Positions 20,268-30,728 of a stretch of DNA of 64,000 nt are shown one piece after another. A model generated the notes under the pieces. That model worked only from the letters and a program-made list of their open reading frames with translations, was not told the DNA's origin and made no database searches. Source of the DNA: Cannabis sativa (lineage: Eukaryota; Streptophyta; Magnoliopsida; Rosales; Cannabaceae); assembly GCF_029168945.1 (NCBI RefSeq), contig NC_083602.1:67290600-67354599 (forward strand). Reading direction: 5' to 3'. The translations under genes and the position numbers were made by a program. Within the stretch, counting starts at the first letter, position 1. Every line of letters starts with the position of its first letter.

Positions 20268-20883
20268 CTATTTCCTATTCTTAGGCGATTCCATATTTGT
20301 CAAAGCTTTGTTCTTCTTAGGGGTCACCTCTATGCCTCTCTCATTGACCATGAAGCCTAGGAATATTCCGGATGACACACCAAATGCACACTTCAAAAAA
20401 TTCAACTTCATTCGATACTTGAGGAGAGTAGTGAACATCTCGTCTAAGTCTCTGATCAAATCTTCTACCTTTTTATTTTTACCAACATGTCATCGATGTA
20501 GACCTCCATGTTGCGACCAATTTGGTTGGTAAACATCTTGTTGACAAGTCTTTAGTACGTTGCCCCCGCATTTTTGAGACCAAAATCCATGACTCGATAG
20601 TGATACAAACCTCAATAAGTTATGAATGAGGTGTGATCCTCATCTGCAGGATTCATGGGTATTTTGTTGTACCTCAAGTATGCATCCATGAGCAAAGCAA
20701 TTCATGCCCCGCTGTTGCGTCCACCAACTGATCTATACGCGGTAGCGAAAAGCTATCTTTTGGGCAAGCCTTATTCAAATGAGTGAAGTCAATGTACACT
20801 CTCCATTTCCTGTTGGGTTTGGGAACCAACACGGGGTATGACACCCAAACCGAGTAAAATGCTTCTTGAATAAACTTGATCAT
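20268..20883 (-). pseudogene. Tat-like reverse transcriptase, heavily broken
   Basis: WRVYIDFTHLNKACPKDSFSLPRIDQLVDATAGHELL (20674-20883) covers the RT fingers. A YIDD catalytic box is readable near 20487-20505 in another frame. The 20268-20459 fragment, with KCAFGVSSGIFLGFMV, is the segment after the palm. Several stops and frameshifts lie between these pieces, so no functional enzyme is possible. Confidence 0.8.
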
Positions 20884-21171
20884 GTTAAGTCAGTCCACTT
20901 ATCCTTTCAAGGCCGCGTACTTCTCAGAATTTAGAGCCCTTTGCTTTTGTTGTACCAGAGTTGCATTTTGGGTCTCTATGGAGATGGTGGCACATAACGG
21001 TTCGGTCTATTTCTTCCATGTCATCGTGCCCCCAAGCAAACACATCTACATTCTTCTCCAAAAATTTCATCAATCTCTTTTAAGGGCTTTGAGGAGCACT
21101 TTTCCAATATGGAGGACCTTGAAAAGGTTCTTTGAAATCATAATTTCCTTTAATTCTTCCACCAACTCTAA

Positions 21172-21537
21172 TCACACTTCCTCGCAAAATTGTGGGTCTA
21201 ATTCTGACGAGGTTGCCCCAATTTGGCTGAGTCCCCCATTAATCATCATCGTCATCGATTCTGAAGGCTTGGTGGTGATCCTAAGTGACATGTTGTAGCA
21301 TTCTCTGGCTTCTTTTTTTTCTTCCTTCAAGGCGGCATTGCCTCTAGGAGTTGGAAATTTCATGGCTAGATGATATACTAAAGTGATTGCTTTGTACTGG
21401 TTGAGTGACAGTCTTCCTAATATGGTATTATAGGTTGTCGGGCAATCTACTACCAAGAAGGTGGCCATCACTGTGGAATGCCGAGGTCGTTCCCCAACAG
21501 TTAGGACTAACTCTATAGTCCCCAATGGTTGAATCAA
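21172..21537 (-). pseudogene. Tat-like protease region
   Basis: FLVVDCPTTYNTILGRLSLN is the conserved C-terminal part of the Tat protease, followed by AITLVYHLAMKFPTPRG. The expected active-site segment upstream (about 21600-21660) reads with a Ser-Ser-Ile-Asp stretch but lacks a clean D-(T/S)-G. The ORF ends in the protease-RT linker. Confidence 0.7.
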
Positions 21538-22154
21538 GTCGATGTAAACCTGTATATCGGTGAGGTGCAGGGTTTTAGATCTTTCGGTCCTTGTCCCATC
21601 TTCTTGAGGGCTATGAAGTACATGATGTCTATTGAACTTCTAATTTCAACTAGAGTTAGGTGCACCCTTATGTTTGCCATCTGAACATGAGTACCATTGG
21701 ATCATTGTGGGGGAAATGTAACCCCTCGCATATTCTTCCATAAAAGTGACTGAGTCATTTTCCCCTTTGAAGTTCTTTGGAGGTCTCTATTCCAAGCTCA
21801 AGACTTGGGCCTCTCGCCTTACCTCTCAAGTGTATTTATCTCTCCCCTTGCAGGTGTCCCCTCCTATGTCAGGCCTTCCTATAATGTCCTGATGTCTGTC
21901 AATACGTTTGGGGCTTCTTTGTGTACTTCTCGTCTCGCTTCAGACCCTTGCCCACTTGTGCCTTTGCTTCTTCCTGGAGGCCTATGAATGTTCACATCCT
22001 CATCTATTGCTCAAGGTCTATGACCATTTGCAATCCCCTCTCTGATGACAGGTGGTGGCAGATCCTGCCGAAATTGATCAACTAACTATCGTCGAGGCGA
22101 ACCTCCACCTCTTGAAGATTATGTATGAGGAAACAACACTACTTTAGCCTATCA
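21538..22154 (-). pseudogene. Tat-like gag remnant and leader
   Basis: Only about 0.6 kb separates the protease from the PBS, far less than the normal Tat gag of well over 1 kb. Short stretches resemble the gag-protease junction (NDPMVL near 21700). The rest is unrecognisable, so most of gag was deleted. Confidence 0.55.
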
Positions 22155-22178
22155 TTCCCATAGACAGCGCCAAACTAT
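22155..22178 (-). promoter_or_regulatory. Tat-like primer-binding site
   Basis: The minus strand reads TTTGGCGCTGTCTATGGGAA next to the 5' LTR. This is a mutated version of the GGCGCCGTCTGTGGGAA sequence that commonly follows Tat LTRs. Confidence 0.7.
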
Positions 22179-23149
22179 TGACAGTAAGAACTCTTCAACA
22201 AACTTGTTTGCCAGAAAATCAAACTCTACTTTAAACTATGAATTAAGATGAAATATAAATTCAATTGGCTATCTCAAAGTAGAGAGAAAATATAAAACTT
22301 TTCATTACTCTCAATATGGTGATTACAAAAATGATTTTCTAACCCCCTCTCTCACTTGAGAATGGGGTACTTATAGGCTCTAATTGCTTGAGTTACATAG
22401 TGGTCCCAAAGAGACAAGTTGCTGCTTTCGAGCTGCAAACCGTAGGTACAGGAGGTGGTCTTCTGCCTCTTACTCTTATTTGGTGTCAGGTGATCCCAAA
22501 TCGCTGAGGTGGTGGCTGCAGCGTACCCTTGGTCGGGTCCTCAGACCTTGCAAGCGCACTGCCTCCACTACTCGTATCTCCTTACTTTCAGAGCTGGCAG
22601 AAGGCGTGGTCATACGCTTTTTCCTTGCATGCCTTATCCTTAGATTCCTCCTCTAATGGAATTCTCTTAAACATGTATTCAAATATCATCCTTACTTCAC
22701 CTTACACACACAACAACACATGCACGCTCGCGCGCACACACACACGCACACACTACACGTGGGCTCGCATACAAGGCCCCCATACGCTCTGAGCTCGCAC
22801 ACGAGCCCTGACACACACACACACACACACACTCACACTACCACAACTCGCATGTGAGCCCCTCTCTCATGCACACAACACTCAACACACATGCACACTA
22901 CACACCACGGCTCGCATGCGAGCCCCCCATGCACCATGGGCTCGCATGCGAGCCTCCACACACACTCACACACACATGCATGACTCTTACCATGCACACA
23001 CACCATGACTCGTATGTGAGCCCCTCACATCGCACTCCGCTCGCAACCTTCTTCCATGTCTTTCTCTATTCACGAGTCATCATAGGGTCAGTCCTTGTGA
23101 TGTCTTGAATTAAGCCAAAAATTGTAAGCACTGATTTTTTGGGTTAACA
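22179..23149 (-). repeat. Tat-like 5' LTR
   Basis: This 971 bp LTR is the partner of the split LTR at 9433-15748. In minus orientation it starts TGTTAACCC. It contains a (CA)n tract at about 22810-22836 and perfect 16-bp palindromes GGCTCGCATGCGAGCC near 22909 and 22940. Confidence 0.85.
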
Positions 23150-23154
23150 TGTAC

Positions 23155-23660
23155 TATTGAATATGATTTAAGTTTATAATTTTATTATTGTATGATATTG
23201 AGTATGTTTTATATGTGTTATTATGAGTGATGATAATGTGATGTTTAATATGTTTAATTTTAATTTTTTTTATGTATATTTAAATTTGTAATGTTTGTAT
23301 ATGTATAATATATAAAAAAATATATACAAATATTTAATAATATTATATTTAAATTATAAAAATAATAATGTGTGGAATTCATAATTAAATCTCCACATAA
23401 TAAACTAAATTTTATAAGTATAAATATTATTATATTATTAAAATAATGAAAAATATTTACGTGTATCTGATAATACACAATATATATATCGTGCATTATA
23501 GCATAGACGGTAAAATACTACAAAATTTTATGGCTCGTTGGAGTTATATGCACACTAAATTTATCTTTACAATTGCCTTTAGTATTTATATCTAGTAATG
23601 TAATTTGTGCGTGTCGTGCTGCCTCAACTTATATTTTTTCATTCTTTACAAAATACGGAT
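23155..23660. other. AT-rich flank of Tat-like and CACTA elements
   Basis: This is very A/T-rich and without a plausible gene. A 40-bp stretch near 23585-23625 resembles one near 25385-25425 on the other side of the CACTA element, so an older repeat may underlie the site. Confidence 0.4.
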
Positions 23661-23663
23661 TGT

Positions 23664-25268
23664 CACTACTACAATTTAGCCTTTTAGTGACACGATTTAG
23701 TGACACGCACAAAAGTGCGGGTCACTAAAGAGTTAGGAGTGATTTTTAGTGACATGCATAATTAGACTCTATATGTTCAGTGTTAGTCTTATATAATGTG
23801 TGTCACTAAAAATATAGAGAGTCACTAAAGAGTAAAACTCAAAATTTTCTAATTTTTATTTATTTGAAAAATGCTAGAATATAGTGACGCGCTAGGCACG
23901 ATTGGATAAGTATATCTCGACCCACCTGGCGCGTCACTATATCATAATTATAAATTAAAAAAAAAACAAAAAAAAATACAGCTGTTATGTAATTGATAAA
24001 TAAATAATAAATAAATAAAAAATAAAAAATAATTAATGGGTTCTCTCCCTTGAAACCCTATTATCATTATGCTAAAAAAGAGGTGCTAAAAAATACGCCT
24101 TTTCTCTTTCTTCCCCCATCTCATCGCTGCTCTTTCTTCTTCTTGCGCAGCTGGTGACCATTCAATGGTAATGGCTGATTTCTCTAAGTAAAGAGGCAAT
24201 GGTGGTTTCTTATTCTCTTTGTTCATGCTTCGCAGCATATACCTTGGAGTTTCCATCATTTTCTCTATCGAATAAGTCCATTCGTTCCCCATCTCCCGAA
24301 ACTCTATTCGACCGGTCGTCGTCTCCGATTCGTCTCTCCAGTGCAGGTAATCAGTCGCCGTCTATAGTTAATCAGTTGTCATCTCTCCATCTCGTCATTT
24401 ATGCGTTTCTCGTCGATGACCGAAGAGCCGACCTAAGAAACCCATTTTTTTTTATAATATTTTGATTTTTCTTTTCTGGGATTGTATATTATTCTGGGGT
24501 TTTTTTTTTTAGGTCTTTACAATTGCATTTTAATAGAGTGGTCTTGAGTTCAAACTTCCCAATCAAAGGTGGAATTTTATTTGTGTGATACATATTTTCG
24601 CTTTGGCAAGAGAATGCTAGGGCCAAGGCAGGAGCTTGTTTGTTGTATATTATGTTTGTAAATTCTTTAATTTTGCTAATTTGTTGTATATTATGTTTGT
24701 AAATTCTTTAATGTTGCTGGTAAATCATTTGCACTATGTTTATTTTTGTAATTTTAAATAGTGTAATTTGGATCTTGTGTAAGTTCTGAATTTGTCTTTA
24801 ATTAATTTTGATTTAAGTTTTTAATTTGTTTTATTTACTGTACTTTGATTTTCTAATATTTATCGATTGTGTTGTACATTAAATTAATATTTAATAATTA
24901 AATTAAAAAATAAAGTAAATTTTAAGAAATTCAAAAAAAAAGAAGTTTATTTTTATTAAAAAATAAAATTAAAAAAATAAAAAATAGAATATTCCTTTTA
25001 AATTTTAATTATTTTCTTTTAAAAAAAAATTACATGATATAGTGACACTCTTTATGGGTTGCTATTATTTTTAGAGTTTAACATTTAATAACTCTAAAAG
25101 GCTATAGTGACGCGAATGGAGAGATTTTAAAATGATTTACTGACTCTACTGAAGTGTCACTATATACTACTTTTCCAGTCACCCACATTAGTGACACGCA
25201 GTGAAGTGTCACTAAAGCATTTTAGAGTCTCTCAACATGTGTCACTAAAACCCATTTTTGTAGTAGTG
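23664..25268. mobile_element. Non-autonomous CACTA transposon, 1605 bp
   Basis: It begins CACTACTACAA and ends TTGTAGTAGTG, perfect 11-bp terminal inverted repeats. TGT flanks it at 23661-23663 and 25269-25271, the 3-bp duplication normal for CACTA. The subterminal regions repeat GTGACACG and GTCACTAAA in both orientations, as expected for transposase-binding sites. No transposase ORF is present, so mobility would need an autonomous partner. Confidence 0.9.
24100..24465 (+). other. Possible captured gene fragment inside the CACTA element
   Basis: A pyrimidine-rich 5'-UTR-like stretch (24085-24150) leads to an 88-codon frame at 24199-24465 with a Ser-rich N-terminus. CAGGTAATC at about 24346 resembles a splice donor. 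Composition is more balanced than the rest of the element. I recognise no protein family; capture of a host exon is one reading. Confidence 0.3.
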
Positions 25269-25271
25269 TGT

Positions 25272-25582
25272 GTTGGGCAGTGCCATAAATAAATATAGTT
25301 TGTTTCGTGTTGTGCCAATAATTTTTAAGGGTAGACCCGACAAGGCCCATAGACTTGATATTTTTCGTGTTGGTCTCAGATTCCTCCTCGTATCTATATT
25401 TAATAATGTAAATTTGTGCCTATCATAATATTTTTTAATAATTTTGATTATAGACCTATAATATTCAGTTATATATATAAGTTGGCTGCTAAATCCTTCC
25501 AAGTATCATTTTAATTGGACATTACTCTTAAAATTTAAATTTTGGTAGTAGAAAATAATCATGATCATATGCTACAAATTAT
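25272..25582. other. AT-rich spacer between CACTA and copia elements
   Basis: No coding capacity or clear repeat boundary is visible. Confidence 0.4.
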
Positions 25583-26269
25583 TTTTGGGTTTTGTGCCCT
25601 AAATAAAACCTATTTAAATATAATCAGATTTACTTATTAATAAATATCAGAAATAACATTTTATGTTGCATGGTTAACATGATTTATTTCATGATTATAT
25701 ACATATAATGTATAAATTCTATTTAAGTCCAGAACATATGAATTTGTTAATAATTATAGTGTTGTCAGCACAGTGGAATATAATCTTAATTATATGTTCG
25801 AAAGTTTATTCCCTGATTTGTCAGTTCACTGGATTTAGACTGGCATGATATAATCAGCGATAGGTATATTCTTACACCTTGGATAAGTGTTATGTCCTCT
25901 CCAGGGCATTGGCAAAGTTTACCAGTATCGGATGTATGGAGTATACATCGGAAGGGACCGATATTGAACTTTGATTAGATATGTTAAAATTTACCGTAAT
26001 ATCTATTCAATTCAATATCACCCGTTGATCCTAGATCAAATGATCTTAATCCTGATATGGTTAGGTTCGATCTCAAGAGTATTATATGTTCTTTGATTTG
26101 TTAGTTAAGCCTACTTTTGGGTCAGGGTGATACGTACATTTTGGGAACATGATAGTATAATTGAGTGGGAGCGCTAACATAAATATGGAGTTTATAACTT
26201 CTATAGGAATTTAGAAGTGAAACGATGATATCCTTCGAGCTTGGCTAAACAGAGATAAATGGTTGAGAT
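25583..26269 (+). repeat. 5' LTR of the outer copia, first part
   Basis: It starts TTTTGGGTTTTGTGCCC, a mutated TGTTGGG, and runs collinear with 55687-56370. The minus-strand copy interrupts it after the target sequence GAGAT (26265-26269). Confidence 0.85.
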
Positions 26270-27456
26270 TGTTGGAAGTTATTTTACCAGGAACTTAAAT
26301 CTACTCACAAGTATGTTGATTTAACAACCTAAATATGAACTTCTAAAACGATGGAAAATTAAACACATAAAAGTATCAGAAATCTTACATTGGGTGCAGC
26401 AGAATATATGTCTCCTCCCACTCAGATCTCTAACCCTTGATTCCTTTCTGTAGCAGAGTATAATCAAGATCTGAGCCCGATAGTCCTTCTTTATTGTTTC
26501 TGAATTCTACACAGCCTTCCTCACTATGATTGAGGTATTACTTGATGTGTGTGGGCACTACTCTAAGACTTATAGATTTCGAAACAGTGAAGGAATAGAG
26601 AGACATCATTAGTTATCCGTTGTTATAATCCTAATGTGATCACTGATCCTCTATATGGATGATTTACACTGTAAAGGGACTAAATTACCGTAACACCCTG
26701 CAATGTATTTTATCCTTAAAACACTTAACCCTGTATAAATGATATTTCAACTAAGTGAAATGAGTACTCAATCATTTATCTCGTTTGGTTAAGCTCGAAG
26801 GAAATCACCCTTTGCTTACTATTCGCCAGATAGAAGATATAGATTCCATATTTATGTTAGCGCTCCCACTCAATCGTACTACCGTGTTCCCAAAATGTAT
26901 GTATTGCCCTGACCAAAAATTAGGCTTAACTAACAAATCAAAGAACACGAATAACACTCTTGAGATTTAGCCTAACCATATCAGGATTTCGATCATGTGA
27001 TCTAGGATCAACTTATGACATTGAATTGAATAGATATTTACGGTAAGTTTCATAAATCTATTTCAAAGTTCAATATCGGTCCATTCCAATGCATACTCCA
27101 TGCATCCAACCTGAGCTTTACTTTAACCTATGTTCTGGAAAGAACATAACATTTCTCCAAATGCAAGTAAACTCTGTTGTAGATTGTCATATCAGTAAAA
27201 CCCAGTGTTCTGATAAATCTAGGAATACTTTATTCACATAGTCATGTTTACTTTCCACTGTGTTGACAACACAATAAACATGATCAAGTATGTGAAAGGG
27301 GTTTGAATGAATTTATAAATCAAATAGACAAACAATTGATTAATTGAACCAAAACATACACAAATGAATGAAAAAAAATACTTCTGTTACTTTATTGATA
27401 TTGAATAATCGGGATTACATTGAAATAGAGTTTTATTTAGGGCATAAATCCCAACA
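26270..27456 (-). repeat. 3' LTR of the minus copia, with a 691-bp internal deletion
   Basis: The LTR is 1187 bp against 1878 bp in the partner. The junction at about 26602 joins GAATAGAGAG to ACATCATTAG. In the partner these lie at about 44456 and 45147, so the segment with the TATA box is lost. Confidence 0.9.
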
Positions 27457-27470
27457 AACTCCCACTTGCA
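27457..27470 (-). promoter_or_regulatory. Polypurine tract of the minus copia
   Basis: The minus strand reads GCAAGTGGGAGTT directly before TGTTGGG. The same tract precedes the 3' LTR of the outer copy at about 55674-55686. Confidence 0.75.
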
Positions 27471-27485
27471 CTAATATAAAACAAA

Positions 27486-27526
27486 TCAGTACATTTCAAT
27501 TAATCCTAAATTCTGACGGTGCTTTT
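27486..27526 (-). pseudogene. Last codons of the minus copia RNase H, cut off by the SIRE-like insertion
   Basis: The final 12 or so codons before the stop (27486-27488) continue directly from the ORF that breaks at 37911. The inserted element and its CTTTT duplication lie between them. Confidence 0.75.
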
Positions 27527-27763
27527 TGTTAACTCAAACTTTTCGATCTCGTTGTTTTGATGATTAACAAATATTTGATTATTATTTGTTACTAATGATT
27601 TATTGATTTTGTAGCAAATTTAAAGAGAAAATAAATATTTTGGTATTTTTACCAAACTTTTGAAAGCAACACTAAATGGATTCAACAAGCATATCAAGAG
27701 CAAAAGATTCATCAAGGGATCAACAACTCAAGACCCTATTCAAAAGAGGTCTTCAAAAGCCCA

Positions 27764-27838
27764 AAGTCAAAAAGTCAAACCGAAAGTCAAAGTCAAAGTC
27801 AAAGTCAAGGTCAACTCTCGAGAAAAGTCAACTTGGGA
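27764..27838 (+). promoter_or_regulatory. GTCAA (W-box core) cluster in SIRE-like 5' LTR
   Basis: Eight GTCAA copies occur in about 75 bp, five of them in a near-perfect AAGTCA hexamer run; the complement TTGAC is the W-box core bound by WRKY factors. The cluster lies about 460-530 bp upstream of the TATA box. It is kept in the other LTR at about 36714-36788. WRKY control is inferred. Confidence 0.5.
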
Positions 27839-28148
27839 TCAAAAACATGCAAATCAAGCTAGGAGTCTCATCTACATCAAGACTACTCAAAATTAAATGG
27901 TATAAATCTACTTTAGTCTTGTTAAAGTGATTTGCATAGCACACTAAGTTTTTATAAATTTGAATTTTGGCCCATTCACTAACTTGTGCAACAAGTTTTC
28001 TCACACGATAGTTCAAAAATTTTTTTGATTGAATTTCTAAATTACATTTTGTTTAACTAAGAGAATAAAGTTGGAATTTCTGAAATCGGATAATCGAGTA
28101 AGAAGTTATGCGCGTTTAAGTCCCGAAAAATGGCACTTTTGCCTCTGG

Positions 28149-28236
28149 TCAGTCATCCGGAATTCTGGATGGCAACCGGAATTCCGGTTGTAATCAATCC
28201 GGAATTCCGGTTCCCATCCGGACTTCCGATTCATGG
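28149..28236 (+). repeat. CCGGAATTCCGG palindrome cluster in SIRE-like 5' LTR
   Basis: Several copies of (T/A)CCGGAATTC(C/T)GG lie within 90 bp. The 3' LTR has fewer and is 42 bp shorter here, as expected from deletion between the repeats. Degenerate copies also lie at about 34518-34555 in the internal region. Confidence 0.8.
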
Positions 28237-28295
28237 CTGACCTCACCTCGGGAAACGTGCTAACGGCTATAAACGGCTAGTTTTTTATCAAACAC

Positions 28296-28303
28296 TATAT
28301 AAA
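28296..28303 (+). promoter_or_regulatory. TATA box, SIRE-like 5' LTR
   Basis: TATATAAA in AACACTATATAAACTTG; the copy in the 3' LTR is at 37205-37212. It is the likely start region of the element's genomic RNA. Confidence 0.65.
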
Positions 28304-29001
28304 CTTGATTTTTCTTTCAAAAAACAAGTTGGTTGAGCATTTATTACATATATCTAACCTATCTAAGTGAGATTAAGGAGCTTCTAAGTTTGAAATCCAA
28401 ACCAACACTTTTCACACACTTTGAGCCAAAATTTGATTTTATTCATCTTAAGTGTGCTTGCTTTTCACTCTAGGTTTCCATTGTATCATCATATTTCTAG
28501 AGTGATTTTAGCTTGTATATCAAACACATTTCCATATTGTGATTGAGGTGAGGTTGGCACCGTTTTTGTAAACAACCCGGTAATAGTGAGATTGGCACTT
28601 CAACAATCCGAGAAAGAGGTTAATAGTCCTCGGGGGTGCGAAACTATTGTAAGAGGTTTGGAAATACCTTGGTGAAAATTTCCCGGTTGTAAGGGTTAGT
28701 CAAGCCCGTTAACTTGGCTCGATATTGGAACTCAAAGCTAGGTCCATAGCTTTGAAGACCAAGGACGTAGGTGGCATAGTTCTACCGAACCTTGTAAAAA
28801 TCGAGAGTTTGCATTTTCTAATCCTTAAACTCTTTACTTTACAAGTTTAATTATTTGTCTTAATATATTGCTTGCCATACTACTTGCTTTTACTTGATTA
28901 ATTGGCTAATTGCATATCTTTGTGTTAAAAGTTTTAATTTTCCGAAATTAGTTTAAATTTCCAATTCACCCCCCTTCTTGGAAACATATCTTGGGCTAAC
29001 A

Positions 29002-29018
29002 ATTGGTATCAGAGCAAG
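29002..29018 (+). promoter_or_regulatory. SIRE-like primer-binding site (initiator tRNA-Met type)
   Basis: TTGGTATCAGAGCAAGG follows the LTR end directly. TGGTATCAGAGC is complementary to the 3' end of plant initiator tRNA-Met, the usual primer of plant copia elements. Confidence 0.9.
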
Positions 29019-29055
29019 GGCTCAAATTATTTGATTAGATTTCACAATCTAGAGC

Positions 29056-30714
29056 ATGGCGTTTCCAAGTAATTCACAAAATAACATGTTAGAAGGTTTT
29101 AGCACAAATAGAGCACCATACTTCAATGGAGTAGATTTTCCTTATTGGAAAATTAGAATGGAAACTTACCTTCAATCTATTGACTATGATTTGTGGCATA
29201 TTGTGTCTAGTGGTCCTTATGTTGCTAAACATGTCATAAATGGTGTTGAGGTAATTAAGACTTATGAAGCATATGATGAAAATGATAAGAAATTGCTTTC
29301 TAAAAATGCTAAAGCTAAATATGCTCTTATATGTGGTTTGGATAGAGACCTTTTTAAAAATATTGAACAAGCCTCTACCGCTTATGATATGTGGAAAATG
29401 CTTGAAGTTACTCATCAAGGAACTAGTGCTATGAAGGAAACTAAAATTCAAATTTATTCCACTCAATATGAGAACTTTAAGATGAAATCGGATGAAACCA
29501 TTGCTAATATGTATACTCGCTTCACTACAATTACTAATGGTTTGAACTCTCTTGGCAAGGTACTTACTCAAAAGGATATGGTGACCAAGATTTTGAGAAG
29601 TCTCACCAAGGCTTATCAAGGAAAGGTGGTTGCCATTCAAGAAGCCAAGGATCTCTCAACACTTCCCTTGGAAGAACTAATTGGCTCACTCATGAACCAT
29701 GAAATTTTCATGAGTGCTCAAGAAGAAGAGGAAGTTGAGAAGAAAAAGAAGACTATTGCATTCAAGTCTTCCTCCTCCCATGCCATTAGTGAAGAAGATG
29801 AGGAAAGCTTGTGTAGTGACATGGAGGACTTGGCACTCTTCTCTAAGAAATACAAAAAGTTCATGAAATTCAAAAAGAACTTTGGGAAGAAGCCACAAAG
29901 AGGGAGTGACTCAAAAGAAAGAAAAAGCAAAGATGATCCACCAATTTGCTTTGAATGCAAGAAGTCCGGACATATGAAGATGGATTGTCCAATGAGAAAG
30001 AAGAACAAATACAAAGGAAGGGCAATGTTGGCGGATTGGCTCAATAGTGACGAAGAGGACTCCGAAGAAGAAGGAAAGAATGAAGTGGCAAACATGTGCA
30101 TGATGGCACTTGATGATGGGGTAAGCATTTCTAACCAAAATGATTGTGATAGCGAAAATGATGATGATAACTTAGATATGTCATATGATGATGTGTCTAA
30201 TTCATTTAAGGAACTATTTGATGATTTTGGTAAATTGCTTGTTAAAAACCAAACCCTTAGAGAGAAGACCAACATGCTTTTAAAAGAAATTGAGATTTTG
30301 AAAATAAATGAAAAAGAACTTATAGTTAAATCTCAATGTGCTACATGTGCTTCACATAAGAAAGAAATTGTTGAATTGAAAGCCCATGTGAGAAGCCTAA
30401 AAAATGACATATATACCTTCACTAGAGGTAAGGAAGGCTATGATCTCATGGTGGGAAACCAATCATGTGGTTTTTCAAAAAATGGTATTGGTTATGATCC
30501 TAGTAAGAAACAAAAATTTTTGAGAAACTTTTTTGTGAAATCATCTAGTCTACCTCACTTTACATGCACATATTGTAATCGAGATGGTCATACTATTTCC
30601 TATTGTCATGTAAAGAAATTTGCATATCTAGGCAAGACTAAATGGGTACCAAAGGGTTCTAGAACTAACATGAATGGACCCAAAGTTATATGTGTACCAA
30701 AAGCCAACAAATGA
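29056..30714 (+). CDS. SIRE-like gag polyprotein
   Basis: Gag forms the virus-like particle that packages the element RNA. The 552 codons are open from an ATG 38 bp after the PBS. The N-terminus has the RAPYFNGVDFPYWKIRMETYL motif of copia gag (DUF4219), followed by a UBN2-type capsid domain with SAMKETKIQIYSTQYENFKM and LGKVLTQKDMVTKILRSL. There are two zinc knuckles of the form CX2CX4HX4C, at C298-C311 and C504-C517. An acidic stretch and a Leu-rich helical stretch lie between them. It ends at a TGA; pol continues in another frame after a short gap. No internal stop is seen. Confidence 0.9.
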   Translation: MAFPSNSQNNMLEGFSTNRAPYFNGVDFPYWKIRMETYLQSIDYDLWHIVSSGPYVAKHVINGVEVIKTYEAYDENDKKLLSKNAKAKYALICGLDRDLFKNIEQASTAYDMWKMLEVTHQGTSAMKETKIQIYSTQYENFKMKSDETIANMYTRFTTITNGLNSLGKVLTQKDMVTKILRSLTKAYQGKVVAIQEAKDLSTLPLEELIGSLMNHEIFMSAQEEEEVEKKKKTIAFKSSSSHAISEEDEESLCSDMEDLALFSKKYKKFMKFKKNFGKKPQRGSDSKERKSKDDPPICFECKKSGHMKMDCPMRKKNKYKGRAMLADWLNSDEEDSEEEGKNEVANMCMMALDDGVSISNQNDCDSENDDDNLDMSYDDVSNSFKELFDDFGKLLVKNQTLREKTNMLLKEIEILKINEKELIVKSQCATCASHKKEIVELKAHVRSLKNDIYTFTRGKEGYDLMVGNQSCGFSKNGIGYDPSKKQKFLRNFFVKSSSLPHFTCTYCNRDGHTISYCHVKKFAYLGKTKWVPKGSRTNMNGPKVICVPKANK

Positions 30715-30728
30715 ACTTGTTCTTGTAG

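Larger units (their letters stand above)
9433..23149 (-). mobile_element. Ty3/gypsy element, Tat-like lineage, decayed, with two later insertions
   Basis: The element reads on the minus strand. Its 5' LTR is 22179-23149 and its 3' LTR is 9433-15748, interrupted by the LARD. The PBS lies at about 22155-22177, then degenerate protease, RT, RNase H, a second RNase H and integrase follow down to 18139. A second RNase H between the normal one and the integrase is a hallmark of the Tat lineage. TSD candidates TGTTC (9425-9429) and TGTAC (23150-23154) differ at one base. Most of gag is missing and all ORFs are broken. Confidence 0.8.
27527..29001 (+). repeat. SIRE-like 5' LTR
   Basis: It is 1475 bp, starting TGTTAACTCAAAC and ending CTTGGGCTAACA, with a TATA box at 28296-28303. 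It contains a cluster of GTCAA motifs and a set of CCGGAATTCCGG palindromes, described separately. Confidence 0.9.

Noticed and set aside
27660..27930. Lys/Val-rich frames (KVKVKV), also at 36590-36881
   Set aside because: They come from the AAGTCA repeat in the SIRE-like LTR.
29089..30275. Long antisense frames (up to 185 codons) opposite gag
   Set aside because: They are shadows of the real gag ORF and have no recognisable domain.
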